In this document: piece after piece, positions 50,697 to 60,440 of the stretch
Position numbering within the stretch: the stretch's first letter is position 1
Layout: the number at the start of each line of letters is the position of its first letter
Assembly (NCBI RefSeq): GCF_036373705.1
Contig: NC_089851.1
Location: 60,373,850-60,437,849 of the forward strand
DNA: 64,000 bases
Source of the DNA: Amia ocellicauda
Lineage: Eukaryota; Chordata; Actinopteri; Amiiformes; Amiidae
Direction of reading: 5' to 3'
Notes under the pieces: model-generated
What the model was told of the DNA's origin: nothing
Database searches by the model: none
The model's input: the letters and a program-made list of their open reading frames with translations, nothing else
Position numbers and translations under genes: made by a program

Positions 50697-50732
<36 letters not shown>

Positions 50733-50951
50733 TTAAAAAATAACAATACTATCAATTAAATGACAACAAATAATACAAGATATGTTATAATTCATCATAT
50801 ACCTTGTATCACTGCTACAATTATTCGTATTATGATTCGTACTAGTACTATTATCATCATCCTCATTATTATTACTATTATTATGATGATGATGATGTGA
50901 CGCAGTGAAACGCTACACGATTTTTTCTGTTTTATGTTTCAATGCAGCACA

Positions 50952-50983
<32 letters not shown>

Positions 50984-51039
50984 AATAGTATTTTAATACC
51001 ATTATTAATACTATTATGATGATGATGTGACACAATGAC

Positions 51040-51095
<56 letters not shown>

Positions 51096-51174
51096 TCGTC
51101 TCCGGCTTCCCCACGACCCTCACCAGGATAAGCAGTTTCGAAAATGAATGGATGGATGGATGGATGGATGGATG

Positions 51175-51223
<49 letters not shown>

Positions 51224-51245
51224 CATCATCATCATCATCATCATT
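50688..51245. repeat. Cluster of trinucleotide microsatellites
   Basis: It contains (AAT)n at 50688-50731, (TAC)n at 50951-50981, (AAT)n at 51040-51095, (AAT)n at 51176-51222 and (ATC)n at 51223-51245. Long poly-Asn, poly-Ile and poly-Leu frames in this stretch are artefacts. The phrase GTGACGCAGTGAAAC occurs at 50897 and 51276, flanking the cluster. Confidence 0.9.
51096..51175 (+). repeat. 3' tail of the SINE-like family with (TGGA)n
   Basis: CTCCGGCTTCCCCACGACCC then TCACCAGGATAAGCAGTTTC matches the 3' end of the retroposon at 14632-14950. It is followed by seven TGGA units. The 5' part is absent, replaced by an AAT microsatellite. Confidence 0.75.
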
Positions 51246-51527
51246 ATTATTAATACTATTCTTATTCTTATCATTATGTGACGCAGTGAAACACTATACG
51301 TTTCTTTGACTTTTTTACGGTTCAAAAAACTTCTCTCTCAACAGTATAGAAGACACATACCTTACACAAAACACCAGGGTTATTATCAAATGTATAAAAA
51401 GCATGAAATAACACCGCAAACACAGCAGGTCATAAAAACAGATCGTATTAACACATTAATCGACAGACCGATTGATCAATTAAGAAAATGCTTACTTACG
51501 TGGATCGATAGCAAAAAAATAAAATAA

Positions 51528-51605
51528 TAGGAAGGAAGGAAGGAAGGAAGGAAGGAAGGAAGGAAGGAAGGAAAGAAGGAGGGAGGGAGGGAGGGATGGA
51601 GGGAG
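51528..51605. repeat. (GGAA)n / (GGGA)n microsatellite
   Basis: About eleven GGAA units pass into GGGA units. A weak GATA/TAGA stretch follows to about 51670 and a (TCTG)n-like stretch at 51694-51721. Confidence 0.9.
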
Positions 51606-51721
51606 GCATAGATAGAAAAATAGATCGATAGATAAAGATAAAGCTAGATTGATAGAATATATATATAGATAGAGACAGAGAGAGAGATATTGATGTCTGT
51701 CTGTATGTCTGTCTGTATGTC

Positions 51722-52479
51722 TCAAAGATTCTTTTCACTCCCTAGGCAACGTCTGACAAAACACGTATTTACTGTTAGAAGTCCACCCGCAAAGCCCGCC
51801 TCTCCGGGTCATGTAGCCAACCAGCTGAAAGAAAACACATTGAGTGGCGTGGGAAATCGGGGGTTGTTCCAGCGGCAATTGTAAGCAATAAATGCAGGCT
51901 GAGGCTGCCAATTTCAGTGGAATTTTAGAAAAAGCAGTCGTTCCCATTGGTTACATTTTAGTATGTCGATACAGAGCACATTCAGCCTATCTGGGCGCAA
52001 GGATGACACGCAAATTCTTGAAGCGTTCCATATTTTGGTCAGGTTCTCCGCAGCGCGCCGGTTCCCCTTGGCATCGCGGACATCTGGTGCTTGCGTCGCG
52101 GGCGGTTTGTCGCACTGCGGCAGCTCTCCCTCTCGCGCCCGTGCTCGGTGGCGTTGAGTCCTCTCGCACTCCTGCGTCGCAGCGGATCTATCGACCCCTT
52201 TCGATGCGGGCGAATTTTCCCGCCGTTTTTTCCTTTTTTTTTTTTTTTTTCGGGGGGGGGAGGCGTGCAGACGACCGATTGTCATTTCTCACTACTTCTT
52301 TCTTAGCAGACACCCTGGGCTCAGGGTGAAAAGGGTCACATGCATATGAGATGTTTGGGCAATGCGAGTTCTCGACTACAAATCCGAATTTCCGGGGTTT
52401 TCTCCTTGTCCTCATGCAATTCCAATGGCTTGACATTTGGGAGCTCGTCCAAAACCGACGTCAAACCATAAGCACGGCA
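51722..52479. other. Unassigned stretch with poly-T/poly-G run
   Basis: I recognise no gene. From 52020 to 52220 the sequence is CpG-rich. A T16-18 run followed by G8-9 lies at 52232-52261. A piece of ordinary sequence leads up to the tRNA-Tyr gene. Confidence 0.4.
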
Positions 52480-52568
52480 TCCTTCGAGCCGGAATTGAAC
52501 CAGCGACCTAAGGATGCCCGCTGCCTGAAACCTACAGTCCTCCGCTCTACCAACTGAGCTATCGAAGG
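52480..52568 (-). tRNA. tRNA-Tyr (anticodon GTA) with 16-nt intron
   Basis: On the minus strand it starts CCTTCGATAGCTCAGTTGG and ends GGCTCGAAGG plus discriminator A. The acceptor stem pairs fully. The A box (TAGCTCAGTTGG) and B box (GGTTCAATTCC) are intact. The anticodon loop reads ACTGTAG before, and ATCCTTAGG after, a 16-nt insert at the canonical intron site one base 3' of the anticodon. Eukaryotic tRNA-Tyr genes regularly have such introns, removed by the tRNA splicing endonuclease. Mature length would be 73. A TTTT run about 25 nt downstream could stop polymerase III. Confidence 0.93.
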
Positions 52569-53038
52569 GAAGCCTTTCACCCCCTTCCCCTGGCAGTCTC
52601 AGTGGCCGTGCAAATCCAAGAAGCACCGTGGCTTGGCTCAGTGGTTTGCAACCCGTGTGCCTTGAGGACTACCCAATTGTGTCTTGAGATTTTTATCCCC
52701 TCAAAAATATTATGTCATTTCGTTAGGTCAACTTCATGAATCTTGTATCAAATCAAACTTATTCAAATTTGTGAAAATGTTACATTTATACATCACCTGT
52801 AGAAAGCGTTTCATAACTGAAATGTTGTGTTTGCCGGACTGAACGCACACCTACACTGAGTTGCAGTGCTATCAGTGGTACTGAAAGGCAATTGATGAAA
52901 GGGACAGATGGTGAATTCCTTTTTGTCTTGCACACTGCTTGTCCTTTTTCTAAGTTGGACTGGTGAACGAAATCTATTTTATCAATATTATTCAATGTGT
53001 TTGTTCTTGCCCTTTTGGTAGGCTTATTTTTTTGATAC

Positions 53039-53950
53039 TGTAACGGAGATGGAGAGGCAGCACCGCCCCTCTCGATTAATATGCGGCCATCTCCGTAGGG
53101 GCTGCTGGGAGATAAGAGAAAGGACTGTAAAGAGTGAATTAAGGGCCTGTTCATTGTTATGTATTGATTGTGTACTGTACCGTTGTGTACTGTTGTTGGA
53201 TGTCTCCTGTTCCTCTAAGTCTCATTTGGCTTTGGTTTCCCCCCTCTTTGATGAATAATCGGGCTCTAAATAGCCCCGGCGTTTCTCCTGCAGTTCTTCG
53301 TTCTTTCCACTGCTAGCGCTGCCTTTGTGAAGGCGGATGGTGCTTGTGAGAAGTCAACAGCGTGTCCACCGAAAAGGGTATCTGACTCCTGGTTTTGGAT
53401 CCGAAAGGGTTGATAACAAACCGAAACGATTACAATATGACACTGCTTAGATTAACTGTGGATATGTATTGTGATCGTGCTCGGCTCAGGTGTGCATTCA
53501 GTCCGAACACAAAACATTTCGGTCGCGAAACGTCTAATCAAATCGAATAAAACGGCGGGGATAGCATGTTTGATCCATGTGCTATTGTTTTTCAACAATT
53601 GTAATGCCCTTTGTAACGTTTAACCACTTCGTTGAATAGAGCTTGTTATAGGATATTGTGAACTCATGTTTGATACGTGTGCTATTGTTTTTCAACAATT
53701 GTAATGCCCTTTGTAACGTTTAACCACTTTGTTGAATAGAGCTTGTTATAGGATATTGTGAACTGAACCTATTTCGCTGTGAATTTATATTTACTGCGAA
53801 TAGTTTATTGTGTCTGGTCTTGGTCTGTCTGCACTAAATAAATGTTTTGTATCAAGTAATTATTTAGTTTGTCTGTCTACTTTTTTACCTAACCACTAAA
53901 GGTCACTCCTTGCACTTCACACATTTGCACTTTTAATTACTCCCTTACTG
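53039..53950 (+). repeat. Possible solo LTR inside the hAT element
   Basis: The stretch begins TGTAACGGAGATGGAGAGGC, resembling the TGTAACG start of the LTR at 42822. It has a TATA-like CTCTAAATAGCC near 53265 and a poly(A) signal AATAAA near 53838. A matching ...CGTTACA end is not evident, so the right boundary is unknown and the call is tentative. Confidence 0.35.
53565..53764. repeat. Tandem duplication, two 100-bp copies
   Basis: 53565-53664 and 53665-53764 match over their whole length with about three differences (for example TGATCCATGT against TGATACGTGT). Both contain CAACAATTGTAATGCCCTTT. Confidence 0.95.
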
Positions 53951-54322
53951 ACATACTTTAACATGCAATGTGCAATGTGTGATAATAGTTTTAGCACCCT
54001 GTTGCCATTCAGGTTAGACAATACCTAGTAAATCCTTTTTTTTTTTCATGTTGGTGCGCCGCAAAGGTTTTTGGTCCCAGCAAAGTGTGCGGTGGCATTA
54101 CAACGCTTGGGAACCACTGGCTTGGCTTGTTGGGCATCCAGGTATGCACTGAGATTACGATCGGCACGATGATTGTCGTTCTCAGGAGAATTGTGTTTCT
54201 TTGCTGATCACGTTCTCTGTCGATTTTTACACAGTTCTTACAAGTGACACATTGGGGATGAGGAGCAGGGCATGCTGACACGCATAGCTGTGGACTTCTG
54301 CATGGCATGGGGCCACAGGTCA

Positions 54323-54351
54323 TTAGGGTTAGGGTTAGGGTTAGGGTTAGG
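54323..54351. repeat. Interstitial telomere-type repeat, tract 1
   Basis: Four perfect TTAGGG units plus TTAGG. The tract is followed by sequence with scattered degenerate GGGTTAG-like words to 54826. Confidence 0.95.
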
Positions 54352-54826
54352 TTTAAAAAAATAGGTTATTGAGGTTGTCAGGTGAATCAAACCTTTGGTT
54401 CCTCTGACATCCTCAAGTGCACTGGCACTCACAGGTGTTGAGGCTATTGTTGTGTCCTTAAAAGATGCATCCAAAAGTATTCGTTCTATAGTCTGTTTTG
54501 TTAAGGTAATTCAGTGGGATGAGATGTGGTGTAATTGAATGATGTGAAGTTTGTATGTACAAGAATACGTCTTAAAAGTAAGGGGAATGTATGGAATTGG
54601 GATTAAAATTTAATTATAGAGTCTGGAAGTCTATTACCTAGGTTTTTAAGGGAGTCTGGGTTTTGTTTTGGGGGGGAAATAAGTTATGGGGAATAAATTT
54701 AAGGCTAAGTTGTGAAATTGATTATTGGGGATAGGATTGAGGGTTACATTTGAATAATGGTTAGGTTTAGGGATTGGGTTTAGAGGTTGGTTTGAGTGCC
54801 TAGTTAAATTGTGGGCTAATTATATT
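54352..54826. other. Stretch between the two telomere-repeat tracts
   Basis: No gene. G-rich, with degenerate telomere-like words (GGTTAGGTTTAGGGATTGGG near 54761, TAGGATTGAGGGTTAC near 54732). It may be eroded telomeric sequence. Confidence 0.4.
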
Positions 54827-54862
54827 TTAGGGTTAGGGTTAGGGGTTAGGGGTTAGGGTTAG
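54827..54862. repeat. Interstitial telomere-type repeat, tract 2
   Basis: Six TTAGGG or TTAGGGG units run directly into the first unit of the satellite array at 54863. Confidence 0.95.
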
Positions 54863-55321
54863 GATCACGGACCACTGTCAATCAGGTGCTTGCCTTGCCG
54901 TCCATCCATCCATCCATCTATCTATCTATGACTCTTGATATCTAACTCTCTTGCTTGCTATCGCTACCCCAATGGTCAGTAGCATAGTAGCATAACAGCA
55001 GATCACGGACCACTGTCAATCAGATGCTTGCCTTGCCGTCCATCCATCCATCTATCTATCTATCTATGACTCTTGATATCTAACTCTCTTGCTTGCTATC
55101 GCTCCCCCAATGGTCAGTAGCATAGTAGCATAACAGCAGATCACGGACCACTGTCAATCAGATGCTTGCCTTGCCATCCATCCATCCATCCATCTATCTA
55201 TGACTCTCGATATCTAACTCTCTTGCTTGCTATCGCTCCCCCTATGGTCAGTAGCATTGTAGCATAACAGCTGATCACGGACCACTGTCAATCAGATGCT
55301 TGCCTTGCCGTCCATCCATCC

Positions 55322-55355
<34 letters not shown>

Positions 55356-55697
55356 GACTCTCGATATCTAACTCTCTTGCTTGCTATCGCTCCCTCAATG
55401 GTCAGTAGCATAGTAGCATAACAGCAGATCACGGACCACTGTCAATCAGATGCTTGCCTTGCCGTCCATCCATCCATCTATCTATCTATCTATCGATGAC
55501 TCTTGATATCTAACTCTCTTGCTTGGTATCGCTCCCCCAATGGTCAGTAGCATAGTAGCATAACAGCAGATCACGGACCACTGTCAATCAGATGCTTGCC
55601 TTGCCGTCCATCCATCCATCTATCTATCTATCTAGCTAGCTATCTATCTATGACTCTCGATATCTAACTCTCTTGCTTGCTATTGCTCCCCCAATGG
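54863..55697. repeat. Satellite array, first block
   Basis: Six tandem units start with GATCACGGACCACTGTCAAT at 54863, 55001, 55139, 55273, 55427 and 55569 (134-154 bp each). Each unit has a constant part and an internal (CCAT)n(CTAT)n microsatellite whose length accounts for the size differences. The block ends where the tRNA cassette begins. Confidence 0.97.
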
Positions 55698-55800
55698 TCA
55701 CGTATGTTGCATTCAACGACAAAGAAAATCGTGTGCTGGAAATGATTTCTGGCAACTGTGAAGGAACTGCATGACTGCAGCAACCACAACACCTCTGTCT

Positions 55801-55874
55801 GTCTCTGTGGCGCAATCGGTCAGCGTGTTTGGCTATTAACCGAAAGGATGGTGGTTCGAATCCTCCCAGGGACG
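55801..55874 (+). tRNA. tRNA-Asn (anticodon ATT), copy 1
   Basis: 74 nt including discriminator G. The acceptor stem GTCTCTG/CAGGGAC pairs (one G-U). The A box is TGGCGCAATCGG and the B box GGTTCGAATCC. The anticodon stem-loop TTTGG-CTATTAA-CCGAA gives ATT, reading Asn codons; the common fish gene has GTT. The T stem has one T-T mismatch (GGTGG/CCTCC). A TTTT terminator is at 55881-55884. It may be a weak or pseudo-tRNA. Confidence 0.8.
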
Positions 55875-56038
55875 GCCCACTTTTCCCCCCGCCCCTTGTT
55901 ATTGTTTCTACTTCTGGCGGTCAGCTTGCCATATTGCGGCTACAGTAACCTTAAGCTGCTTGCTGCGGACGGCCATCTTGCAAAAATGTATTGAGCGTTT
56001 AGAAACTTCCTTTCCATTGCCTATGCCAACGTAAACCA

Positions 56039-56112
56039 AAGCACTGCTGGGAGTCGAACCCAGGGTTTCCTGTTTACAAGACAGGCGCTTTGACCAACTA
56101 AGCCACGGTGCC
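56039..56112 (-). tRNA. tRNA-Thr (anticodon TGT), copy 1
   Basis: On the minus strand it starts GGCACCGTGGCTTAGTTGG. The anticodon arm CCTGT-CTTGTAA-ACAGG gives TGT. The T arm CTGGG-TTCGACT-CCCAG is perfect. The acceptor stem has a G-U at the first pair and a C-A mismatch at the sixth. No TTTT follows closely (only TTT), so its expression is uncertain. Confidence 0.75.
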
Positions 56113-56155
56113 AGGACTCTCCCATTCCCCAGTGCCTACACTCAGGAGTAAGGCA

Positions 56156-56253
56156 CAAAACAAAACAAAACAAAACAAAACAAAACAAAACAAAACAAAA
56201 CAAAACAAAACAAAACAAAACAAAACAAAACAAAACAAAACAAAACAAAACAA
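56156..56253. repeat. (CAAAA)n microsatellite
   Basis: About 19 perfect pentanucleotide units directly after the tRNA cassette. In cassette copy 2 the same place has only GAAACAAAACAACTGC. Confidence 0.97.
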
Positions 56254-56640
56254 AATCTGGATGCAGGCTGCAACAAAGGAAGCACACAGAGGTGAAAACG
56301 TAAGGTTGACGGGAGTAACAAGCTCCCTGTTGCGACTGTCCAGGGGCGGCAATGGGAATTGGACGTTGGCCGTTAGGTGCGCGTAGCGCGTGTCCTTTGG
56401 GTTCTGGTTCTTCTTTACAAACCGGCGTCTGTCCAGTTGGCTTTCCGGTTCATTACGTCCTCTGATGGCTTTACGATAAGCCTATCTTGCTAAAACTGAT
56501 GGTCGACAAAGCGGAAGCACAAGCTTCGCAAGGAGCACAGAAAGCCCGCCTAAGGTACAGCTGGGATTTGAACCCAGGACCTCCTGTTTACTAGACAGGC
56601 GCTTTAACCAACTAAGCCACGGCGCCAAATCTGCCACTGT
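56254..56640. other. Spacer with a third tRNA-Thr-like gene
   Basis: Non-repetitive sequence between the CAAAA run and the second satellite block. Apart from the tRNA-Thr-like gene at 56553-56626 I see nothing in it. Confidence 0.5.
56553..56626 (-). tRNA. tRNA-Thr-like gene (anticodon AGT)
   Basis: On the minus strand it starts GGCGCCGTGGCTTAGTTGG. The anticodon arm CCTGT-CTAGTAA-ACAGG gives AGT. The T arm CTGGG-TTCAAAT-CCCAG pairs. The acceptor 3' side CTGTACC gives two mismatches with GGCGCCG, and no TTTT follows. It may be a pseudogene. Confidence 0.65.
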
Positions 56641-59445
56641 TGCTGCTGATAGTAGCATAACAGCAGATCACGGACCACTGTCAATCAGATGCTTGCCTTG
56701 CCGTCCATCCATCCATCTATCTATCTATCTATCTATCTAGCTATCTATCTATCTATCTATCTATCTATGACTCTCGATATCTAACTCTCTTGCTTCCTAT
56801 CGCTCCCCCAATGGTCAGTAGCATAGTAGCATAACAGCAGATCACGGACCACTGTCAATCAGGTGCTTGCCTTGCCGTCCATCCATCCATCCATCTATCT
56901 ATCTATCTATCTATCTATGACTCTCGATATCTAACTCTCTTGCTTGCTATCGCTCCCTCAATGGTCAGTAGCATAGTAGAATAACAGCAGATCACGGACC
57001 ACTGTCAATCAGATGCTTGCCTTGCCGTCCATCCATCCATCTATCTATCTATCTATCGATGACTCTTGATATCTAACTCTCTTGCTTGCTATCGCTCCCC
57101 CAATGGTCAGTAGCATAGTAGCATAACAACAGATCACGGACCACTGTCAATCAGATGCTTGCCTTGCCGTCCATCCATCCATCCATCTATCTATCTATCT
57201 ATGACTCTTGATATCTAACTCTCTTGCTTGCTATCGCTCCCCAAATGGTCAGTAGCATAGTAGCATAACAGCAGATCACGGACCACTGTCAATCAGGTGC
57301 TTGCCTTGCCGTCCATCCATCCATCTATCTATCTATCTAGCTAGCTATCTATCTATGACTCTCGATATCTAACTCTCTTGCTTGCTATCGCTCCCCCAAT
57401 GGTCAGTAGCATAGTAGCATAACAGCAGATCACGGACCACTGTCAATCAGGTGCTTGCCTTGCCGTCCATCCATCCATCCATCTATCTATCTATCTATCT
57501 ATCTATGACTCTCGATATCTAACTCTCTTGCTTGCTATCGCTCCCTCAATGGTCAGTAGCATAGTAGCATAACAGCAGATCACGGACCACTGTCAATCAG
57601 ATGCTTGCCTTGCCGTCCATCCATCCATCTATCTATCTATCTATCGATGACTCTTGATATCTAACTCTCTTGCTTGCTATCGCTCCCCCAATGGTCAGTA
57701 GCATAGTAGCATAACAGCAGATCACGGACCACTGTCAATCAGATGCTTGCCTTGCCGTCCATCCATCCATCTATCTATCTATCTAGCTAGCTATCTATCT
57801 ATGACTCTCGATATCTAACTCTCTTGCTTGCTATCGCTCCCCCAATGGTCAGTAGCATAGTAGCATAACAGCAGATCACGGACCACTGTCAATCAGATGC
57901 TTGCCTTGCCGTCCATCCATCCATCTATCTATCTATCTATCTATGACTCTTGATATCTAACTCTCTTGCTTGCTATCGCTCCCCAAATGGTCAGTAGCAT
58001 TGTAGCATAACAGCAGATCACGGACCACTGTCAATCAGATGCTTGCCTTGCCGTCCATCCATCTATCTATCTATCTATCAATGAGTCTCGATATCTAACT
58101 CTCTTGCTTGCTATCGCTCCCCCAATGGTCAGTAGCATAGTAGCATAACAGCAGATCACGGACCACTGTCAATCAGATGCTTGCCTTGCCATCCATCCAT
58201 CTATCTATCTATCTATATCTATGACTCTTGATATCTAACTCTCTTGCTTGCTATCGCTCCCCCAATGGTCAGTAGCATAGTAGCATAACAGAAGATCACG
58301 GACCACTGTCAATCAGATGCTTGCCTTGCCGTCCATCCATCCATCTATCTATCTATCTAGCTAGCTATCTATCTATGACTCTCGATATCTAACTCTCTTG
58401 CTTGCTATCGCTCCCCCAATGGTCAGTAGCATAGTAGCATAACAGCAGATCACGGACCACTGTCAATCAGGTGCTTGCCTTGCCGTCCATCCATCCATCC
58501 ATCTATCTATCTATCTATCTATCTATGACTCTCGATATCTAACTCTCTTGCTTGCTATCGCTCCCTCAATGGTCAGTAGCATAGTAGCATAACAGCAGAT
58601 CACGGACCACTGTCAATCAGATGCTTGCCTTGCCGTCCATCCATCCATCTATCTATCTATCTATCGATGACTCTTGATATCTAACTCTCTTGCTTGCTAT
58701 CGCTCCCCCAATGGTCAGTAGCATAGTAGCATAACAGCAGATCACGGACCACTGTCAATCAGATGCTTGCCTTGCCGTCCATCCATCCATCTATCTATCT
58801 ATCTAGCTAGCTATCTATCTATGACTCTCGATATCTAACTCTCTTGCTTGCTATCGCTCCCCCAATGGTCAGTAGCATAGTAGCATAACAGCAGATCACG
58901 GACCACTGTCAATCAGATGCTTGCCTTGCCGTCCATCCATCCATCTATCTATCTATCTATCTATGACTCTTGATATCTAACTCTCTTGCTTGCTATCGCT
59001 CCCCAAATGGTCAGTAGCATTGTAGCATAACAGCAGATCACGGACCACTGTCAATCAGATGCTTGCCTTGCCGTCCATCCATCTATCTATCTATCTATCA
59101 ATGAGTCTCGATATCTAACTCTCTTGCTTGCTATCGCTCCCCCAATGGTCAGTAGCATAGTAGCATAACAGCAGATCACGGACCACTGTCAATCAGATGC
59201 TTGCCTTGCCATCCATCCATCTATCTATCTATCTATATCTATGACTCTTGATATCTAACTCTCTTGCTTGCTATCGCTCCCCCAATGGTCAGTAGCATAG
59301 TAGCATAACAGAAGATCACGGACCACTGTCAATCAGATGCTTGCCTTGCCGTCCATCCATCCATCTATCTATCTATCTAGCTAGCTATCTATCTATGACT
59401 CTCGATATCTAACTCTCTTGCTTGCTATCGCTCCCCCAATGGTCA
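56641..59445. repeat. Satellite array, second block with higher-order structure
   Basis: Nineteen unit starts (GATCACGGACCACTGTCAAT), the first at 56667 and the last at 59314, spaced 138-173 bp. From 57274 the spacing series 154-150-142-154-142-138-140 repeats exactly, giving a 1,020-bp higher-order period of seven units. 57300-58425 and 58320-59445 are identical by eye. The block ends at the second tRNA cassette. Confidence 0.97.
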
Positions 59446-59545
59446 CGTATGTTGCATTCAACGACAAAGAAAATCGTGTGCTGGAAATGATTTCTGGCAA
59501 CTGTGAAGGAACTGCACGACTGCAGCAACCACAACACCTCCGTCT

Positions 59546-59619
59546 GTCTCTGTGGCGCAATCGGTCAGCGTGTTTGGCTATTAACCAAAAGGATGGTGGT
59601 TCGAATCCACCCAGGGACG
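59546..59619 (+). tRNA. tRNA-Asn (anticodon ATT), copy 2
   Basis: As copy 1, but the T stem is perfect (GGTGG/CCACC) and the anticodon stem fully Watson-Crick (TTTGG-CTATTAA-CCAAA). TTTT lies at 59626-59629. This is the better of the two copies and the more likely to be functional. Confidence 0.87.
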
Positions 59620-59783
59620 GCCCACTTTTCCCCCCGCCCCTTGTTATTGTTTCTACTTCTGGCGGTCAGCTTGCCAGACTGCGGCTACAGTAACCTTAAG
59701 CTGCTTGCTGCGGACGGCCATCTTGCAAAAATGTATTGAGCGTTTAGAAACTTCCTTTCCATTGCCTATGCCAACGTAAACCA

Positions 59784-59857
59784 AAGCACTGCTGGGAGTC
59801 AAACCCAGGGTTTCCTGTTTACAAGACAGGCGCTTTGACCAACTAAGCCACGGTGCC
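59784..59857 (-). tRNA. tRNA-Thr (anticodon TGT), copy 2
   Basis: As copy 1, with the T loop changed to TTTGACT, so the B box reads GGTTTGACTCC and loses the conserved C. This would weaken TFIIIC binding and tRNA folding; possibly a pseudogene. Confidence 0.7.
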
Positions 59858-59890
59858 AGGACTCTCGCATTCCCCAGTACCTACACCCAG

Positions 59891-60440
59891 GCGTAAGAAA
59901 CAAAACAACTGCTTGAGGCAGACCCTCACCTGATCACCACATGTGGTTACACTTTAAGAAGGGGTGAGTTTAAGGTCATCGGTAACATCACAAAGGTTGG
60001 CAGCATTTTACATGAATATGTAAAGTAAAAAACACACACTACATGTAAATAAGCCATACTACTTGTTTAGTGTATGTAAGCTCGTTCTGTAATCATACAT
60101 CATCCATACTAGTATTTAATAATTGAATTAACTATACACAACCTACTTGGTCAATTCACTCTTGTTACCGTGTAATTACAGTGCAAGTAAATTGTAATAA
60201 TTGTAGCGTTGTATATTGGGCCGTATTTTACATGTAACTATTTATTTCATATTTGTCCAATTAATGTACATTTGTTTTTGTTTTTTTTAGCTGGTACCAA
60301 AACATTGGTCTCTGGAACTAAAAGGTCGGAAATTGGAAGAACTATTAATGACAAATGAATGACCGCTGATACAAGTAAATAGTGTTTCCTCAAATCTAAA
60401 GTGAGACCTTTTTGAATGAATCTGTAATACATGCCCTATA
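59891..60440. other. Unassigned stretch
   Basis: No gene or repeat recognised apart from a T-rich run at 60270-60289. It lies between the tRNA cassette and the DD36E Tc1 element. Confidence 0.5.

Larger units (their letters stand above)
52639..54119. mobile_element. hAT-like element with perfect 8-bp target duplication
   Basis: GCTTGGCT flanks both sides (52631-52638 and 54120-54127). The ends form short inverted repeats: CAGTGGTTTGCAACCC on the left and CAGTGGTTCCCAAGCG (complement) on the right. The 1,481-bp interior codes for no recognisable transposase. It contains an LTR-like unit from 53039 and a 100-bp tandem duplication, so it is probably a non-autonomous element with a later insertion. 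Confidence 0.85.
55698..56155. other. tRNA cassette, copy 1
   Basis: It replaces satellite sequence after CCCCCAATGGTCA. It contains tRNA-Asn (plus) and tRNA-Thr (minus) and is about 97-98% identical by eye to 59446-59890. It is followed by a long (CAAAA)n run absent from copy 2. Confidence 0.9.
59446..59890. other. tRNA cassette, copy 2
   Basis: The same junction (CCCCCAATGGTCA then CGTATGTTGCATTC) as copy 1, with tRNA-Asn and tRNA-Thr in the same arrangement. Together with the preceding satellite unit (with its GCTAGCTAGC variant) it forms a duplication at an offset of 3,745 bp. Confidence 0.9.

Noticed and set aside
50932-51325. Poly-Asn, poly-Ile and poly-Leu frames
   Set aside because: They are translations of AAT and TAC microsatellites.
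56021-56386. Frames with repeated FCFVL or NKTKQ
   Set aside because: They are translations of the (CAAAA)n run between tRNA genes.
54863-59445. Regularly spaced repeats suggesting a CRISPR array
   Set aside because: The repeats are contiguous 134-173-bp satellite units with internal microsatellites in a vertebrate-type genome; there are no unique spacers and no cas genes.
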